This document shows, piece by piece, positions 18,339 to 28,769 of a stretch of 64,000 nucleotides of DNA. The notes beneath the pieces are model-generated. The model did not search any database, had not been told where the DNA came from, and saw nothing but the letters and a program-made list of their open reading frames with translations. Positions within the stretch are counted from its first letter, which is position 1. Every line of letters begins with the position of its first letter. This DNA is from Cereibacter johrii (lineage in GTDB: Bacteria > Pseudomonadota > Alphaproteobacteria > Rhodobacterales > Rhodobacteraceae): positions 1-64,000 of the forward strand of contig NZ_MABH01000133.1 of the NCBI RefSeq assembly GCF_001720585.1, in the 5' to 3' direction. The translations under genes and the position numbers were made by a program.

Positions 18339-18756
18339 CGGGTGCCTGCGCATCGCGAGAAGACCGGGCCAGAACCTCGCAGCCATCACCCCGTGCCGAA
18401 CCGCGAGCGTCCTCACCCTCGCGGGGGCCGGATCCGGTGATCGATCCCGGTCCGCAGGGAAATGCCCGTCCCGGCCCGGATGCCGGCGGAGGGGCACCCG
18501 GCCCGCGCGCAGCGCCTGTGCGACCGGCAAGGGGCAGATGCGCCCTGCCCGATCAGTTGCGGCAGACCGGAGGTGGTGGCGGTCACGAGGGCGCCTCGGG
18601 ATCGCGGAGGGGTGCGGATCGGACCTGCGGCCGCGTCCCGGTCTTCGGAGCGGCGGACATCATCGCGCCTCCGCCGGGGCTCGGCCGGAGCCTGCCGAGC
18701 CTCGGCGCCCGCAGGCGGGCATCCGCAATGAACATTGGGGTTCCACGTCAACTGCG

Positions 18757-18788
18757 TTGACAAAAGACACCTCTTGTACCCTTATTAT
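18757..18788 (+). promoter_or_regulatory. Candidate promoter of the activator operon
   Basis: TTGACA at 18757-18762 is followed by an AT-rich CTTATTATT at 18781-18789, which gives a -10 at a spacing of 17-20 depending on register. This lies about 100 bases before the ATG at 18890. It looks like a housekeeping promoter, so the activator itself may be expressed constitutively. Confidence 0.45.
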
Positions 18789-18889
18789 TGCGTCGTGAGC
18801 CTGACCGTGAAAGCCGCCGGCAAAGCGTGGCACCATGGTCGACTGCCGGTTGCGATGCGCAGCCGACCCACGGCTTGGGAGGAGGATGG

Positions 18890-19363
18890 ATGGTCGACCT
18901 CATCTTGAGGCGCGACGGCCCACGTCGTGAAGACGAGGCCGCCCGTCGCCTTATCGACTCGAACCGCGACCGTATCGGACGGCTGGCCGATCAGCTGACC
19001 GGCGGCGGATGGTCCGCCCAGCAGGCGGCCCGCGCCGCAGCGCCCGCCGCGGCCCCGGCAGCGATGCCTGCGGCCGCTCGGCGTCCGGCGGGCGACGCCC
19101 AGCCCTATCTCCGCTTCAGCTCGAACGGGCGCGTGGTGATCGCCTGCGCCAACAGCGCGCGACAGCTGCATTTCCTGGGCGAGCTGCGCCGGCGGGACGG
19201 CAGGCTCCGCTTCGTGCTGGCGACGGCGGAAAACGGGTTCATCGCGCCGCTCGAGGACGCTTTGGCCGCACGGATCTCCGACCTCGACGGCCTGCTTCTC
19301 GCGACGGAGACGGACCGCGAGGCGCTGGAGGTCACGCTTCGCGAGCGGCTCGACCTCGCCTGA
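18890..19363 (+). CDS. Unrecognised 157-residue protein encoded ahead of the sigma-54 activator
   Basis: The ATG at 18890 has a strong GGGAGGAGG site. The N-terminal 40 residues are charged and helical. An Ala/Pro linker (residues ~45-65) leads to a compact domain (YLRFSSNGRVVIACANSARQ, then LHFLGELRRRDGRLRFVLATAENGFIAPLEDALA). I do not recognise a family. It ends 44 bases before the activator and is probably co-transcribed with it, which suggests a role tied to monooxygenase regulation. An in-frame extension to 18788 has no support. Confidence 0.7.
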   Translation: MVDLILRRDGPRREDEAARRLIDSNRDRIGRLADQLTGGGWSAQQAARAAAPAAAPAAMPAAARRPAGDAQPYLRFSSNGRVVIACANSARQLHFLGELRRRDGRLRFVLATAENGFIAPLEDALAARISDLDGLLLATETDREALEVTLRERLDLA

Positions 19364-19407
19364 CCGGCGAGCCCGGATCATGGGAAGACCAACTGGGGAG
19401 GATCGCG

Positions 19408-21345
<1,938 letters not shown>

Positions 21346-21359
21346 TCTTCGAAAAGATC

Positions 21360-21381
21360 AGGGGCGGCCGAAGCCGCCCCT
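21360..21381. terminator. Bidirectional terminator between activator and adh
   Basis: A perfect 9-bp stem (AGGGGCGGC/GCCGCCCCT) with loop CGAA lies in the 40-base convergent gap. On the minus strand it is followed by TGATCTTTTC, and on the plus strand by GCCCTCATTTC. Confidence 0.8.
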
Positions 21382-21385
21382 GCCC

Positions 21386-22480
21386 TCATTTCACCGCTTC
21401 GGCCGTTCGCTCTTCGGCCCGTCGGGTCGAGGGGGCGCCCGGAACGATCACGCCCCGCCCCGTGAAGCGGCGGTTCTTGAAGTCGTCGATGGCCGTGTTG
21501 ATGTCTTCCAGCGCGAATTCGGTCTGGTGCATCTTCACCTTGCCGTCCGCATTCAGCTCCATCAGCTCCACGAGTTCCGTGTAATCGCCGACGAGGCTGC
21601 CGCCGATGCGGATCTCGCGCGCGACAAGCTCGAGGGTCGGGATCTCGATGGTGCCGCCATAGCCCACCATGATGAGATCCCCGCCGTTCTTCAGAAGCTT
21701 CCAGCACAGGTTCTCGACACCGAGTTCGCCCACGAAATCGATCACCACCCGGGCGCCGCCGCCGGTGATCTGGCGCACCTCCTCGATGAGGTCGGGCCCG
21801 CCCGACAGCACCTTGTCCGCGCCGAGCTCCTTCGCCAGCACCTGCGCGCCCGGCTCGCGGTCGACGGCGATGGTCCGGCAGCCCGCCATCTCGTTCAGCA
21901 CCTGCAGCGCGATATGGCCGAGCCCTCCCACGCCGAGGATCAGCGCCCAGTCGCCCGGATCGAGCAGCTTCGCCGCCCGCTTGGCCGCGCGGTAGGCGGT
22001 GATGCCGGCATCGGCCATCGGCGCCACCGAAAGCGGCGTGATCCCCGTGTTCAGCTTGATGAGCGACCGCTCGGAGGTCTTGAAATATTCCGCGAAGCCG
22101 CCGTCCAGCCCGAGACCGGGAAAGAGGTTGTTCTGGCAGTGCATGTCATGGCCGTGGCGGCAGTTCAGGCAGATGCCGCAGGTGCGCAGCGGATGGCAGA
22201 TCACCGCCTCGCCGGGCTTGACCGAGGTCACGCCCGAGCCCACGTCCTCGACCCACCCCGCGTTCTCGTGCCCCATGATGTAGGGCAGCAGGGCGCCATG
22301 GCTGTCCATGATGTCGCGCCAGACGCCTTCGATGATGTGCAGATCGGTCCGGCAGAGTCCGGCCGCCCCCACCTTCACGATCACTTCGTCCGGCCGGTCG
22401 ATGGTGGGTGCCGGAACGTCCTCGATCTTCAGCCGGACGTTCATCGCCGGGTCGTATTCGTAGAGCCTCGCAGCCTTCAT
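21386..22480 (-). CDS. Zinc-dependent alcohol dehydrogenase of the monooxygenase operon
   Basis: 364 residues, a medium-chain dehydrogenase. Catalytic zinc ligands are visible at Cys43 and the GHE motif (His71, Glu72), and structural zinc ligands at Cys101, Cys104, Cys107 and Cys115. The nucleotide-binding motif is GVGGLG. GGAGG precedes the ATG. It is last in the mim-type operon. In related propane clusters the dehydrogenase oxidises the secondary alcohol made by the monooxygenase (2-propanol to acetone); here that substrate is inferred. Confidence 0.92.
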   Translation of the reverse strand: MKAARLYEYDPAMNVRLKIEDVPAPTIDRPDEVIVKVGAAGLCRTDLHIIEGVWRDIMDSHGALLPYIMGHENAGWVEDVGSGVTSVKPGEAVICHPLRTCGICLNCRHGHDMHCQNNLFPGLGLDGGFAEYFKTSERSLIKLNTGITPLSVAPMADAGITAYRAAKRAAKLLDPGDWALILGVGGLGHIALQVLNEMAGCRTIAVDREPGAQVLAKELGADKVLSGGPDLIEEVRQITGGGARVVIDFVGELGVENLCWKLLKNGGDLIMVGYGGTIEIPTLELVAREIRIGGSLVGDYTELVELMELNADGKVKMHQTEFALEDINTAIDDFKNRRFTGRGVIVPGAPSTRRAEERTAEAVK

Positions 22481-22530
22481 GATGTCCTCCCGTTGTGCGG
22501 CCCGCCGGGCGCACCCGGCGGGCCCGGTCT

Positions 22531-24162
22531 TCAGGGCCGGCCGAGCCGTTCGGCGCCGCCGCCGAGTGCGGGGCCTTCGGTCGGATCCTCCGCCTCGTCG
22601 AAATGGCCCACCAGCGTCTCGGTGGTCAGGATTAGCGCCGCGACCGAGGCCGCATTCGCAAGCGCCGCAGAGGTCACGCGCACCGGATCGATGATGCCGG
22701 CCGCGATCATGTCGCGGTGCTGGCCCGAGCTTGCGTCGAAGCCGGTTCCGGGCTCGGCCTCGGTCACGGCCTTGACCACGGCATTCGGGTCGCTGCCCCG
22801 GTTCAGCGCGATCCGCGCAAGCGGCCGCGTCAGGACCGAGCGCACCAGCCGCACGCCCTCGGCCACATCGCCCGAAAGTCCGGTCAGGGTGTCGAGCACC
22901 GGCGCCACCTGCGCCAGCGCCGTCCCGCCGCCGGGCACCACGCCCTCCTCGGCCGCGGCCCGCACCGCGTTCAGCGCATCCTCGACGAGCTGGATCGTGC
23001 GCTTCTGCTCGACGGGCGTCACGCCGCCCGCATGGATGATCGCCGTGCCGCCCGAGAGCTTCGCCACCCTCTCGCGCAGCTTGTCCTGCTCGATGTTGGG
23101 GGGCGCCGCCTCGAACTGGCGCTGCACCTGGGCCCGGCGGGCCGCCACGGTGGCCGGATCTCCCTCGCCCCGCAGGATCGTGGTGTGGCTGGCGCTGGTC
23201 ACCACCTTGCCCGCGCCGCCGAGCTGCGCCCGGCCCACCGCCTCGAGCCGGTGGCCCAGATCGCGCGCCAGCACCTGTCCCCCGGTCAGGATCGCCAGAT
23301 CGTCCATCATCGCGCGCCGCCAGTGGCCATATTCCGGCGGATGGACCACCAGATAGCGCTCGGGCGCCGGCGCCTCGAGCAGCGAGATCACCACCTCGGG
23401 CGAGACCTCCTCGGCCACGATGAGAAGCGGTCGCCCCTCCTCGCGTGCAAGCGCGCGGGCGGCGGTCAGCGCCTCGGGATCCCTGATCTTCTGATCCGTC
23501 ATCAGGATCAGCGGGCGGGCGAGATGGGCCTCCATGCTCTCGGTGTCGGTGACCATGTGGTGCGAGAGATAGCCGCGGTCGAAGGACATGCCCTCGATCA
23601 CCTCGAGCGTGGTCTCGACCGTCACGCCGTAATCGGCCGTGATGACCCCGCTGGTGCCCACCCGCGCATGGGCCTCGGCCACGAGGGCGCCCAGCGTCTC
23701 GTCGGTGGCCGCGATCCGCGCCACAGCGCCAAGGATGGTCTCGTCGGTGGCGGCCGGGCGCGCCGTCTCCTTCAGCGCGCCCACCACGCGGCCCACGGCC
23801 AGCTCGATGCCGCGGCAGAGATCGACAGGCTTCGCGCCCTTCTCGGCCAGGATCACCCCCTGCTGGATCATGGCATTGGCCAGCACGATGGCGGTGGTGG
23901 TGCCGTCTCCCGCCACCTCGTTGGTCTGCATCGAAACCTCGCGCACCACCTGCGCGCCCATGTTCTCGAACCGGTCGGGCAGCTCGATCTCGGACGCGAT
24001 CGAGACCCCGTCGCGCGTCACCAGCGGCGTGCCCACCGGCCGGTCGATCATCGCATTCATGCCCTTCGGACCGAGGGTCGGCTCGACCGCCGCGGCGAGG
24101 CGGGCGACCCCTCGGGCCAGCGCCTTCCGCGCTTCGTGGCTGTGCAGCATCTTCTTCGGCAT
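22531..24162 (-). CDS. mimG: Divergent GroEL-type chaperonin (MimG-like)
   Basis: 543 residues with the chaperonin hallmarks PTLGPKG and GDGTTTAIVLA and the ATPase Asp region near PGGGTAL. It departs from housekeeping GroEL: the N-terminus is MPKKMLHSHEARKALARG, the C-terminus lacks a Gly-Gly-Met tail (it ends GGGAERLGRP), and no groES is adjacent. AAGGAGG lies six bases before the ATG. In the mycobacterial mim operon the equivalent chaperonin is required to fold the large hydroxylase subunit, and I infer the same job here. Confidence 0.9.
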   Translation of the reverse strand: MPKKMLHSHEARKALARGVARLAAAVEPTLGPKGMNAMIDRPVGTPLVTRDGVSIASEIELPDRFENMGAQVVREVSMQTNEVAGDGTTTAIVLANAMIQQGVILAEKGAKPVDLCRGIELAVGRVVGALKETARPAATDETILGAVARIAATDETLGALVAEAHARVGTSGVITADYGVTVETTLEVIEGMSFDRGYLSHHMVTDTESMEAHLARPLILMTDQKIRDPEALTAARALAREEGRPLLIVAEEVSPEVVISLLEAPAPERYLVVHPPEYGHWRRAMMDDLAILTGGQVLARDLGHRLEAVGRAQLGGAGKVVTSASHTTILRGEGDPATVAARRAQVQRQFEAAPPNIEQDKLRERVAKLSGGTAIIHAGGVTPVEQKRTIQLVEDALNAVRAAAEEGVVPGGGTALAQVAPVLDTLTGLSGDVAEGVRLVRSVLTRPLARIALNRGSDPNAVVKAVTEAEPGTGFDASSGQHRDMIAAGIIDPVRVTSAALANAASVAALILTTETLVGHFDEAEDPTEGPALGGGAERLGRP

Positions 24163-24244
24163 ATGGTCCTCCTTGCGCCGCCGCCATCGCGGGGCGTCTG
24201 TGCGTCGCGACCCACCGGTCGCGGCTCCTGTCGAAGCCAGCCGC

Positions 24245-25045
24245 TCAGAGGCGGCTGGCGGCTGCCTCACGCGGGGGAACGCGGTTGAGGATGAAGTCGA
24301 TCAGCTCCGGCTGGTCCGGCGCCGCCTCCGCCTCCGGTTGCGTGCGGTAGCGGGCCGCCTGAAGTCCGCGGCAGAGCGCGCCATTGAACTCCATGTTGAT
24401 CCGCACCGCCCGCAGCCGCGCCATGTGGTCGGGAAGGGTCTCGGGCGTCAGAGCCTCGCCGCCCCAGGTCACGAAGGCAGGATCGCCCGGATCGACCGCC
24501 CGCAAGGTTTCGCGCAGGATGGCGCGGTAGCGCGGCAGCTCCGCAGCCCCCGGATCCTCCCCGAGCCGCACCCGGCCGAGACCGCCGAGCGTCATCCGGC
24601 AGATCTCGTCCGCCCCCATTCCCGCCCGGCGCAGCGCGAGGATTACCGCCTCCTGTCGCCTCTGGAAGGCCTTTTCGGCGAAGATCGCGCGGAGCTCCTC
24701 GAGATCGCCGCCCTCCTCCTCGGCAAAGATGGTTCCGAAGGCCAGGCCCTCGTTCACGCCGCGGTTCACCTTGTCGGCGAAGAGATGGTCGAGCAGGCGC
24801 ACCCGCACCTGCCCGACCCACGGCAGGGCCGCCACCTCGCGCCGGATCCCCTCGGCCATAAGGAAGGCGAAGTTGGGCGAGCACCAGTAGGTGGGCAGCC
24901 GGAAGTCCACCTCGACCGCCCCCTTCTGCAGGCAGAGGCGCTCGATGAAACCGAGCTCGGTCACAGGCTCGTCCAGCTCGGGATCGGCCACGCGGGCGAG
25001 ACGGGCCCAGACGGCGGCCGCCTTTCCTGTCGTCGGCACCTCCAT
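24245..25045 (-). CDS. DUF59/MIP18-like protein of the monooxygenase operon
   Basis: 266 residues. The N-terminal ~90 residues resemble DUF59 iron-sulfur assembly proteins (VADPELDEPVTELGFIERL, then VEVDFRLPTYWCSPNFAFLMAEGI, with a Cys in the position where DUF59 proteins often carry one). The C-terminal two thirds are helical and unrecognised. It lies 4 bases after the amidohydrolase gene. A protein of this kind is found at the same place in mim/prm propane clusters. A role in metal or Fe-S loading of the diiron enzyme or reductase is inference. Confidence 0.8.
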   Translation of the reverse strand: MEVPTTGKAAAVWARLARVADPELDEPVTELGFIERLCLQKGAVEVDFRLPTYWCSPNFAFLMAEGIRREVAALPWVGQVRVRLLDHLFADKVNRGVNEGLAFGTIFAEEEGGDLEELRAIFAEKAFQRRQEAVILALRRAGMGADEICRMTLGGLGRVRLGEDPGAAELPRYRAILRETLRAVDPGDPAFVTWGGEALTPETLPDHMARLRAVRINMEFNGALCRGLQAARYRTQPEAEAAPDQPELIDFILNRVPPREAAASRL

Positions 25046-25049
25046 TGGT

Positions 25050-26072
25050 TCACTCCGCCGCGATCAGGACAGGATGGTCCGCGAAGTCGCGCCGCTTGGC
25101 GTCGACGTCGATGCCGTAGAGCCGCGCCGCGTTCAGGCCGAGGATCTTCTCCTTGATCTCGTCGGTCAGCTGCACGCCCCGCTCGGCCGCGATGTCCTCG
25201 GGGATCTGGAAGTTCCAGAACCGCTCGACCAGCCATTTCGGCGTCCAGATCGCATAGTCCGAGCCGAAGAGGATCTTGTCCGGCCCGAGCCAGAACAGGA
25301 GTTCCGCGATCACCTCTGCGAAATAGCGCGGACGGGTGTGGATGAAGGGCAGCGCCACGGCGAGCCCGCCGAAGACATTCGTCTCCTGCACCGCGATCCA
25401 GCAGAAATCGTCGAGCCGCGGCAGGCCGCAATGTTCGACGATCCAGTTGAGGCCCTGGAAATCGGTGGCGGCATCGTCCACGTCGCCCACCGAGAAACTG
25501 TCCTTGGACAGCGGGATGATCGTCGGGCCCTTGTGGACATGCATGTTGCGGATGCCGAGCTTCTCGCACAGCTCGAAGCATCTGTAGGCGGCGGGGTCGG
25601 TCAGCTTCCAGCCGCGGCTGTCGCCGTGCCACTCGGCGGTGTAGAGCTTCACCCCGGTGATGTCGTGCGTCTCCTTCATGTAGTGGATGTATTCCAGCGC
25701 CTTCTCGCCGTCGCGCGGATCGAAGGCGCCGTTGACGATGAAGCGTCCGGGGTTGCGGGCGGCCATGCGGCTCGACCGCTCGATGCAGCCGAAGCCGGTC
25801 TTGTAGAAATCGCCCAGCACCGTGGTCTGGATGATCGCCATGTCGTCGGGACCGTCCACGAACAGGTCGCGGTAGATGTCATCTTCGGAATATTTCTCGA
25901 AACGCGACTTCTCCCACTTCTCCTCCGGCGGGCTCAGCGCCGAATGATAGGCGTAGAAGCAGTCGATGAACTGCTTGCCGTGGATGTTGCGCTGGTTCTC
26001 GGGGCTGCCGTCCCAGAAATGGGTGTGGGCATCCACCACAAAGATCTCGCGGCCGTCGGCGGTCTTGTACAT
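25050..26072 (-). CDS. Amidohydrolase-family protein of the monooxygenase operon
   Basis: 340 residues of the amidohydrolase-2 fold. The N-terminal VVDAHTHFWDG gives the metal-binding HxH, MHVHKGPTI and WIVEHCGLPRLDDF contribute further His ligands, and FGSDYAIW the catalytic Asp. Equivalent genes directly follow mimD/prmD in propane 2-monooxygenase operons, where the protein is reported as needed for activity or assembly, with no clear hydrolytic substrate. It is 60 bases downstream of mimD. Confidence 0.87.
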   Translation of the reverse strand: MYKTADGREIFVVDAHTHFWDGSPENQRNIHGKQFIDCFYAYHSALSPPEEKWEKSRFEKYSEDDIYRDLFVDGPDDMAIIQTTVLGDFYKTGFGCIERSSRMAARNPGRFIVNGAFDPRDGEKALEYIHYMKETHDITGVKLYTAEWHGDSRGWKLTDPAAYRCFELCEKLGIRNMHVHKGPTIIPLSKDSFSVGDVDDAATDFQGLNWIVEHCGLPRLDDFCWIAVQETNVFGGLAVALPFIHTRPRYFAEVIAELLFWLGPDKILFGSDYAIWTPKWLVERFWNFQIPEDIAAERGVQLTDEIKEKILGLNAARLYGIDVDAKRRDFADHPVLIAAE

Positions 26073-26132
26073 CGCTCTCTCCCTGTTTCGCGTCGTGGGT
26101 GAGGCGGGCCGCGGCGGCCCGCCCCGGCGTCG

Positions 26133-26501
26133 TCAGATGTAGTCCATCACCTCTTCCATGTCGCCGAAGAGGATCACCGTATTGTCGTCCACCCGGACCA
26201 TGCGTCCGTAGTGGGTCGAGGTGTTCACCTCGAACATCTCGGCGGTCATCTCCTTGCCGAGGAATTCGCTGATCTCATCCATCTTGAAGATCAGCTTGCC
26301 CTCGCCGTCGATGCGGATAAGCGCCGGGTTGTAGGTGACGGTGACCTTCGGATCCTGGTCCATGAATTCGGCGATGGCGCGGGCCTCGACCGAGTCGTTC
26401 ATGGTGACCCCGCACTGGTGCGAGATCGTCTGCTCGAAGGTGATGTCCTTCATCGACTTGAAGATGTTGGATTTCGTGCTGTCGCGCGCTGCAACGGACA
26501 T
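26133..26501 (-). CDS. mimD: Monooxygenase coupling (effector) protein
   Basis: 122 residues, the size of MmoB/DmpM-type coupling proteins. Segments CGVTMNDSVEARAIAEFM and KVTVTYNPALIRIDGEGKL match the effector fold that docks on the hydroxylase and gates substrate and oxygen access. The start has a GGAGA-type site 6 bases upstream and lies 11 bases after mimC. Confidence 0.9.
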   Translation of the reverse strand: MSVAARDSTKSNIFKSMKDITFEQTISHQCGVTMNDSVEARAIAEFMDQDPKVTVTYNPALIRIDGEGKLIFKMDEISEFLGKEMTAEMFEVNTSTHYGRMVRVDDNTVILFGDMEEVMDYI

Positions 26502-26512
26502 GTGCTGTCTCC

Positions 26513-27571
26513 TTAGCGGGAAAGGCCGAGCTCGCCGAGGATCCGGCCCACCCGCTCGTGTGAGACGGCGCGGACATCCTCGAAGCTCACGGGTTTGGAG
26601 TGGGGCTGCGACCAGATCGGCTGCAGGGCCGCGGCCGCCTTGTCGGCAAGCGTCGCATGCTTGCCGATCCAGGCGCTCATCAGCGCGCGGTTGGCCTCGG
26701 CATGCCGGTTGTCCGTCGCAAGCAGATACATCAGGTCGATGGTGTTCGCGAGGTTGCGCTCGTAGTCGGCCTCGGCCGCCGAGATCACCGGGGGCGTGAT
26801 GAAATCGTTGTTCGCCGCCGCCGCCTGCATCAGGAAGCCCGACCGGAACAGCTCGCCCACCAGCGGCTCGAAGATCAGGTTGATGGCGAAATACTGTTCC
26901 AGATAGTCTTCCGCCCCCATGATCGTCTCGACCGCCTCGCGGCAGGGCTGCCAGACCGGATCCTCGAGCCAGGCGCGCTTGCCGGCCTCGTCGTCCCAGC
27001 CGTCGATATCCATGCCGATCTCGGCCAGATAGAGCGTGATGTCCTGCGCGAGCCGCATCTTGTAGGAAGCGTTGGTCAGCGTCGCATTGTTGATCATCTG
27101 CGTGTAGCCGTAGCGCTGCGCCTGCATGAGCGAGGTGCCGAGCCCGAACTCCGCATGTTTCCAGGCGCCGAGATGGGTCTGGAGGATCTTGATCCAGGCG
27201 CGGTCGAAGGCCCGCGGCGCGCCCGCCTTGCGGGCATTGGCGATCACCGACTGCACCATGGTCTCGATCTTGGACTGGCGCTGGTAATGGGTGCGCTCCC
27301 ATTCCTGATCGGGCGCCCGGAAGGCGTGCCAGTTCGAGCTCTGCGCCCGGGTATTGTCCTTCGTGTAGGCGCCCTTGCCGTTGTTGAAGCTGATGATCCA
27401 GTCCTGGATCAGATAGCGTTCGGGATCGGGCTGGACGTCGCAGGTGACGTCCTCGTAATGCGTGGCCCGCTTGCCCCGCGGTTCGAAGTAATTGTAGCGG
27501 CGGCTGGCGGAGCCGGCGAAGATCGCCGCGCCCGCGGCGCCGGAGCCCACGGAACTGGAGACTGCTGGCAT
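26513..27571 (-). CDS. mimC: Monooxygenase hydroxylase small (beta) subunit
   Basis: 352 residues. It contains the ferritin-like beta-subunit pattern (RYLIQDWIISFNNGKGAYTKDNT, DWPVNFW-like regions and helical stretches) without the full EExxH iron site, as expected for the non-catalytic subunit. Family motifs around SLMQAQRYGYTQMINNATLTNASYK support the assignment. GGAGG precedes the ATG. It pairs with MimA to form the hydroxylase. Confidence 0.9.
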   Translation of the reverse strand: MPAVSSSVGSGAAGAAIFAGSASRRYNYFEPRGKRATHYEDVTCDVQPDPERYLIQDWIISFNNGKGAYTKDNTRAQSSNWHAFRAPDQEWERTHYQRQSKIETMVQSVIANARKAGAPRAFDRAWIKILQTHLGAWKHAEFGLGTSLMQAQRYGYTQMINNATLTNASYKMRLAQDITLYLAEIGMDIDGWDDEAGKRAWLEDPVWQPCREAVETIMGAEDYLEQYFAINLIFEPLVGELFRSGFLMQAAAANNDFITPPVISAAEADYERNLANTIDLMYLLATDNRHAEANRALMSAWIGKHATLADKAAAALQPIWSQPHSKPVSFEDVRAVSHERVGRILGELGLSR

Positions 27572-27601
27572 TGGTCTTCCTCCCTGATGAAACGGCCGGC
27601 G

Positions 27602-28699
27602 TCAGTGCCCCGAGGCGCCGGAAGTTGTGGTGAAGCGGTCAAAGAAGATCCGCTCGCTGTCGAAATCGAGCATGAAGAGGACGGGCTGGAGCGCATCGAT
27701 CATCGGTGGCGGCCCGCAGGCATAGACATCGCCCTGCCCCTCGAGGCCCTCCTCGCGCAGGATGCGCGAGACCGCCTCATGGACGAAGCCGCGCTCGCCG
27801 GTCCAACCGCAGTCGATCGAGGCATGGGACAGGACCGGGATGAAGCGCACCGACGGATGCGCCTCGGTGAGCGCGCCGATCTCGTCCAGATGGAACAGAT
27901 CTTCAGGCGTCCGCGCGCCGTAGAAGAACAGCACCTCGCGCCCTTCGCCGCTGGCCAGATGATCCTGAAGGATCGACCAGACCGGCGACATTCCCGATCC
28001 GGCCCCCACGAGGATCACGGGTCCGTCCCGTCCTTCCCGCCGGAAGCACATCCCGTAGGGTCCGGTGACGGTGACTTCGGCTCCGAGGCGGATTCCTCCG
28101 CTGTCGAGCTGGTTGGAGAATTTCCCGTCGGGATATTTCTTGATGATGAACCCGAGCCTTTGGGTTTCGCTCGGCGGATTTGCCATGGAAAACGAGCGCG
28201 TAATCGTCTCCCCTTCTTCGGTGGCGACGGTGATGTCGACATATTGTCCCGCCCAGAATTTCAGGGGAGCGTCGATCTCGATCCCCACCCCGCGGATGTC
28301 GTGGGTGAGCCGGTCGAACCTCGAGATGCGGCCCCGGAAGCTTCGGACGGGGATCGATTTCGACAGCACCTCCTCGTCGTAGTTCAGCAGGTCGATGCAA
28401 AGGTCGTCATAGGCCTTCGCCCGGCACATGAGGATATGGCCGCTGTCGCGCTCGCTCTCGTTCAGGGCGAAGGTGGAGTATTTCAGCATCTCCACCTCGC
28501 CCTCGGTCAGCACGCATTTGCAGGCCGAGCACTGGCCCTCCTTGCAGCCGTGCGGCAACGAGATGCCCTGCCGGAAGGCGGCATCGAGGATCGTCTCGTC
28601 CTCGCGGACCTCGAACTCCACACCCACCGGCTCCAGCCGGACCTTGTGGATCTCGACCTCGACGCCGGGCCGCTTCTCCGCTGTGTAAACCTCTCCCAT
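27602..28699 (-). CDS. mimB: Monooxygenase NADH reductase (2Fe-2S/FAD)
   Basis: 365 residues. The N-terminal plant-type [2Fe-2S] domain has ligands Cys52, Cys57, Cys60 and Cys92. An FAD domain follows with RSFSMAN, then an NAD domain with GAGSGMSPVWSIL and YACGPPPMIDA. It transfers electrons from NADH to the diiron hydroxylase. Its place between the two hydroxylase genes (A-B-C-D order) is the mim/prm arrangement and differs from toluene or methane monooxygenase operons. Confidence 0.94.
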   Translation of the reverse strand: MGEVYTAEKRPGVEVEIHKVRLEPVGVEFEVREDETILDAAFRQGISLPHGCKEGQCSACKCVLTEGEVEMLKYSTFALNESERDSGHILMCRAKAYDDLCIDLLNYDEEVLSKSIPVRSFRGRISRFDRLTHDIRGVGIEIDAPLKFWAGQYVDITVATEEGETITRSFSMANPPSETQRLGFIIKKYPDGKFSNQLDSGGIRLGAEVTVTGPYGMCFRREGRDGPVILVGAGSGMSPVWSILQDHLASGEGREVLFFYGARTPEDLFHLDEIGALTEAHPSVRFIPVLSHASIDCGWTGERGFVHEAVSRILREEGLEGQGDVYACGPPPMIDALQPVLFMLDFDSERIFFDRFTTTSGASGH

Positions 28700-28769
28700 T
28701 CGGTTCGGCCTCCTTGCCGTCCGTTCGTCCCTTGCGGTGAGGGGGCCGCAGCCGGCCCCCCGGTCGTGG

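Larger units (their letters stand above)
18264..18889. other. Intergenic region with terminator and promoter only
   Basis: This 626-base stretch holds the tetR terminator near its left end and a candidate promoter near its right end. The open frames between (Arg/Pro-rich on both strands) have no binding site or family feature, so I call no gene. Confidence 0.6.

Noticed and set aside
18437-18760. Small genes in the tetR-activator gap
   Set aside because: Several overlapping frames exist on both strands, but none has a binding site, GC3 consistency or a motif.
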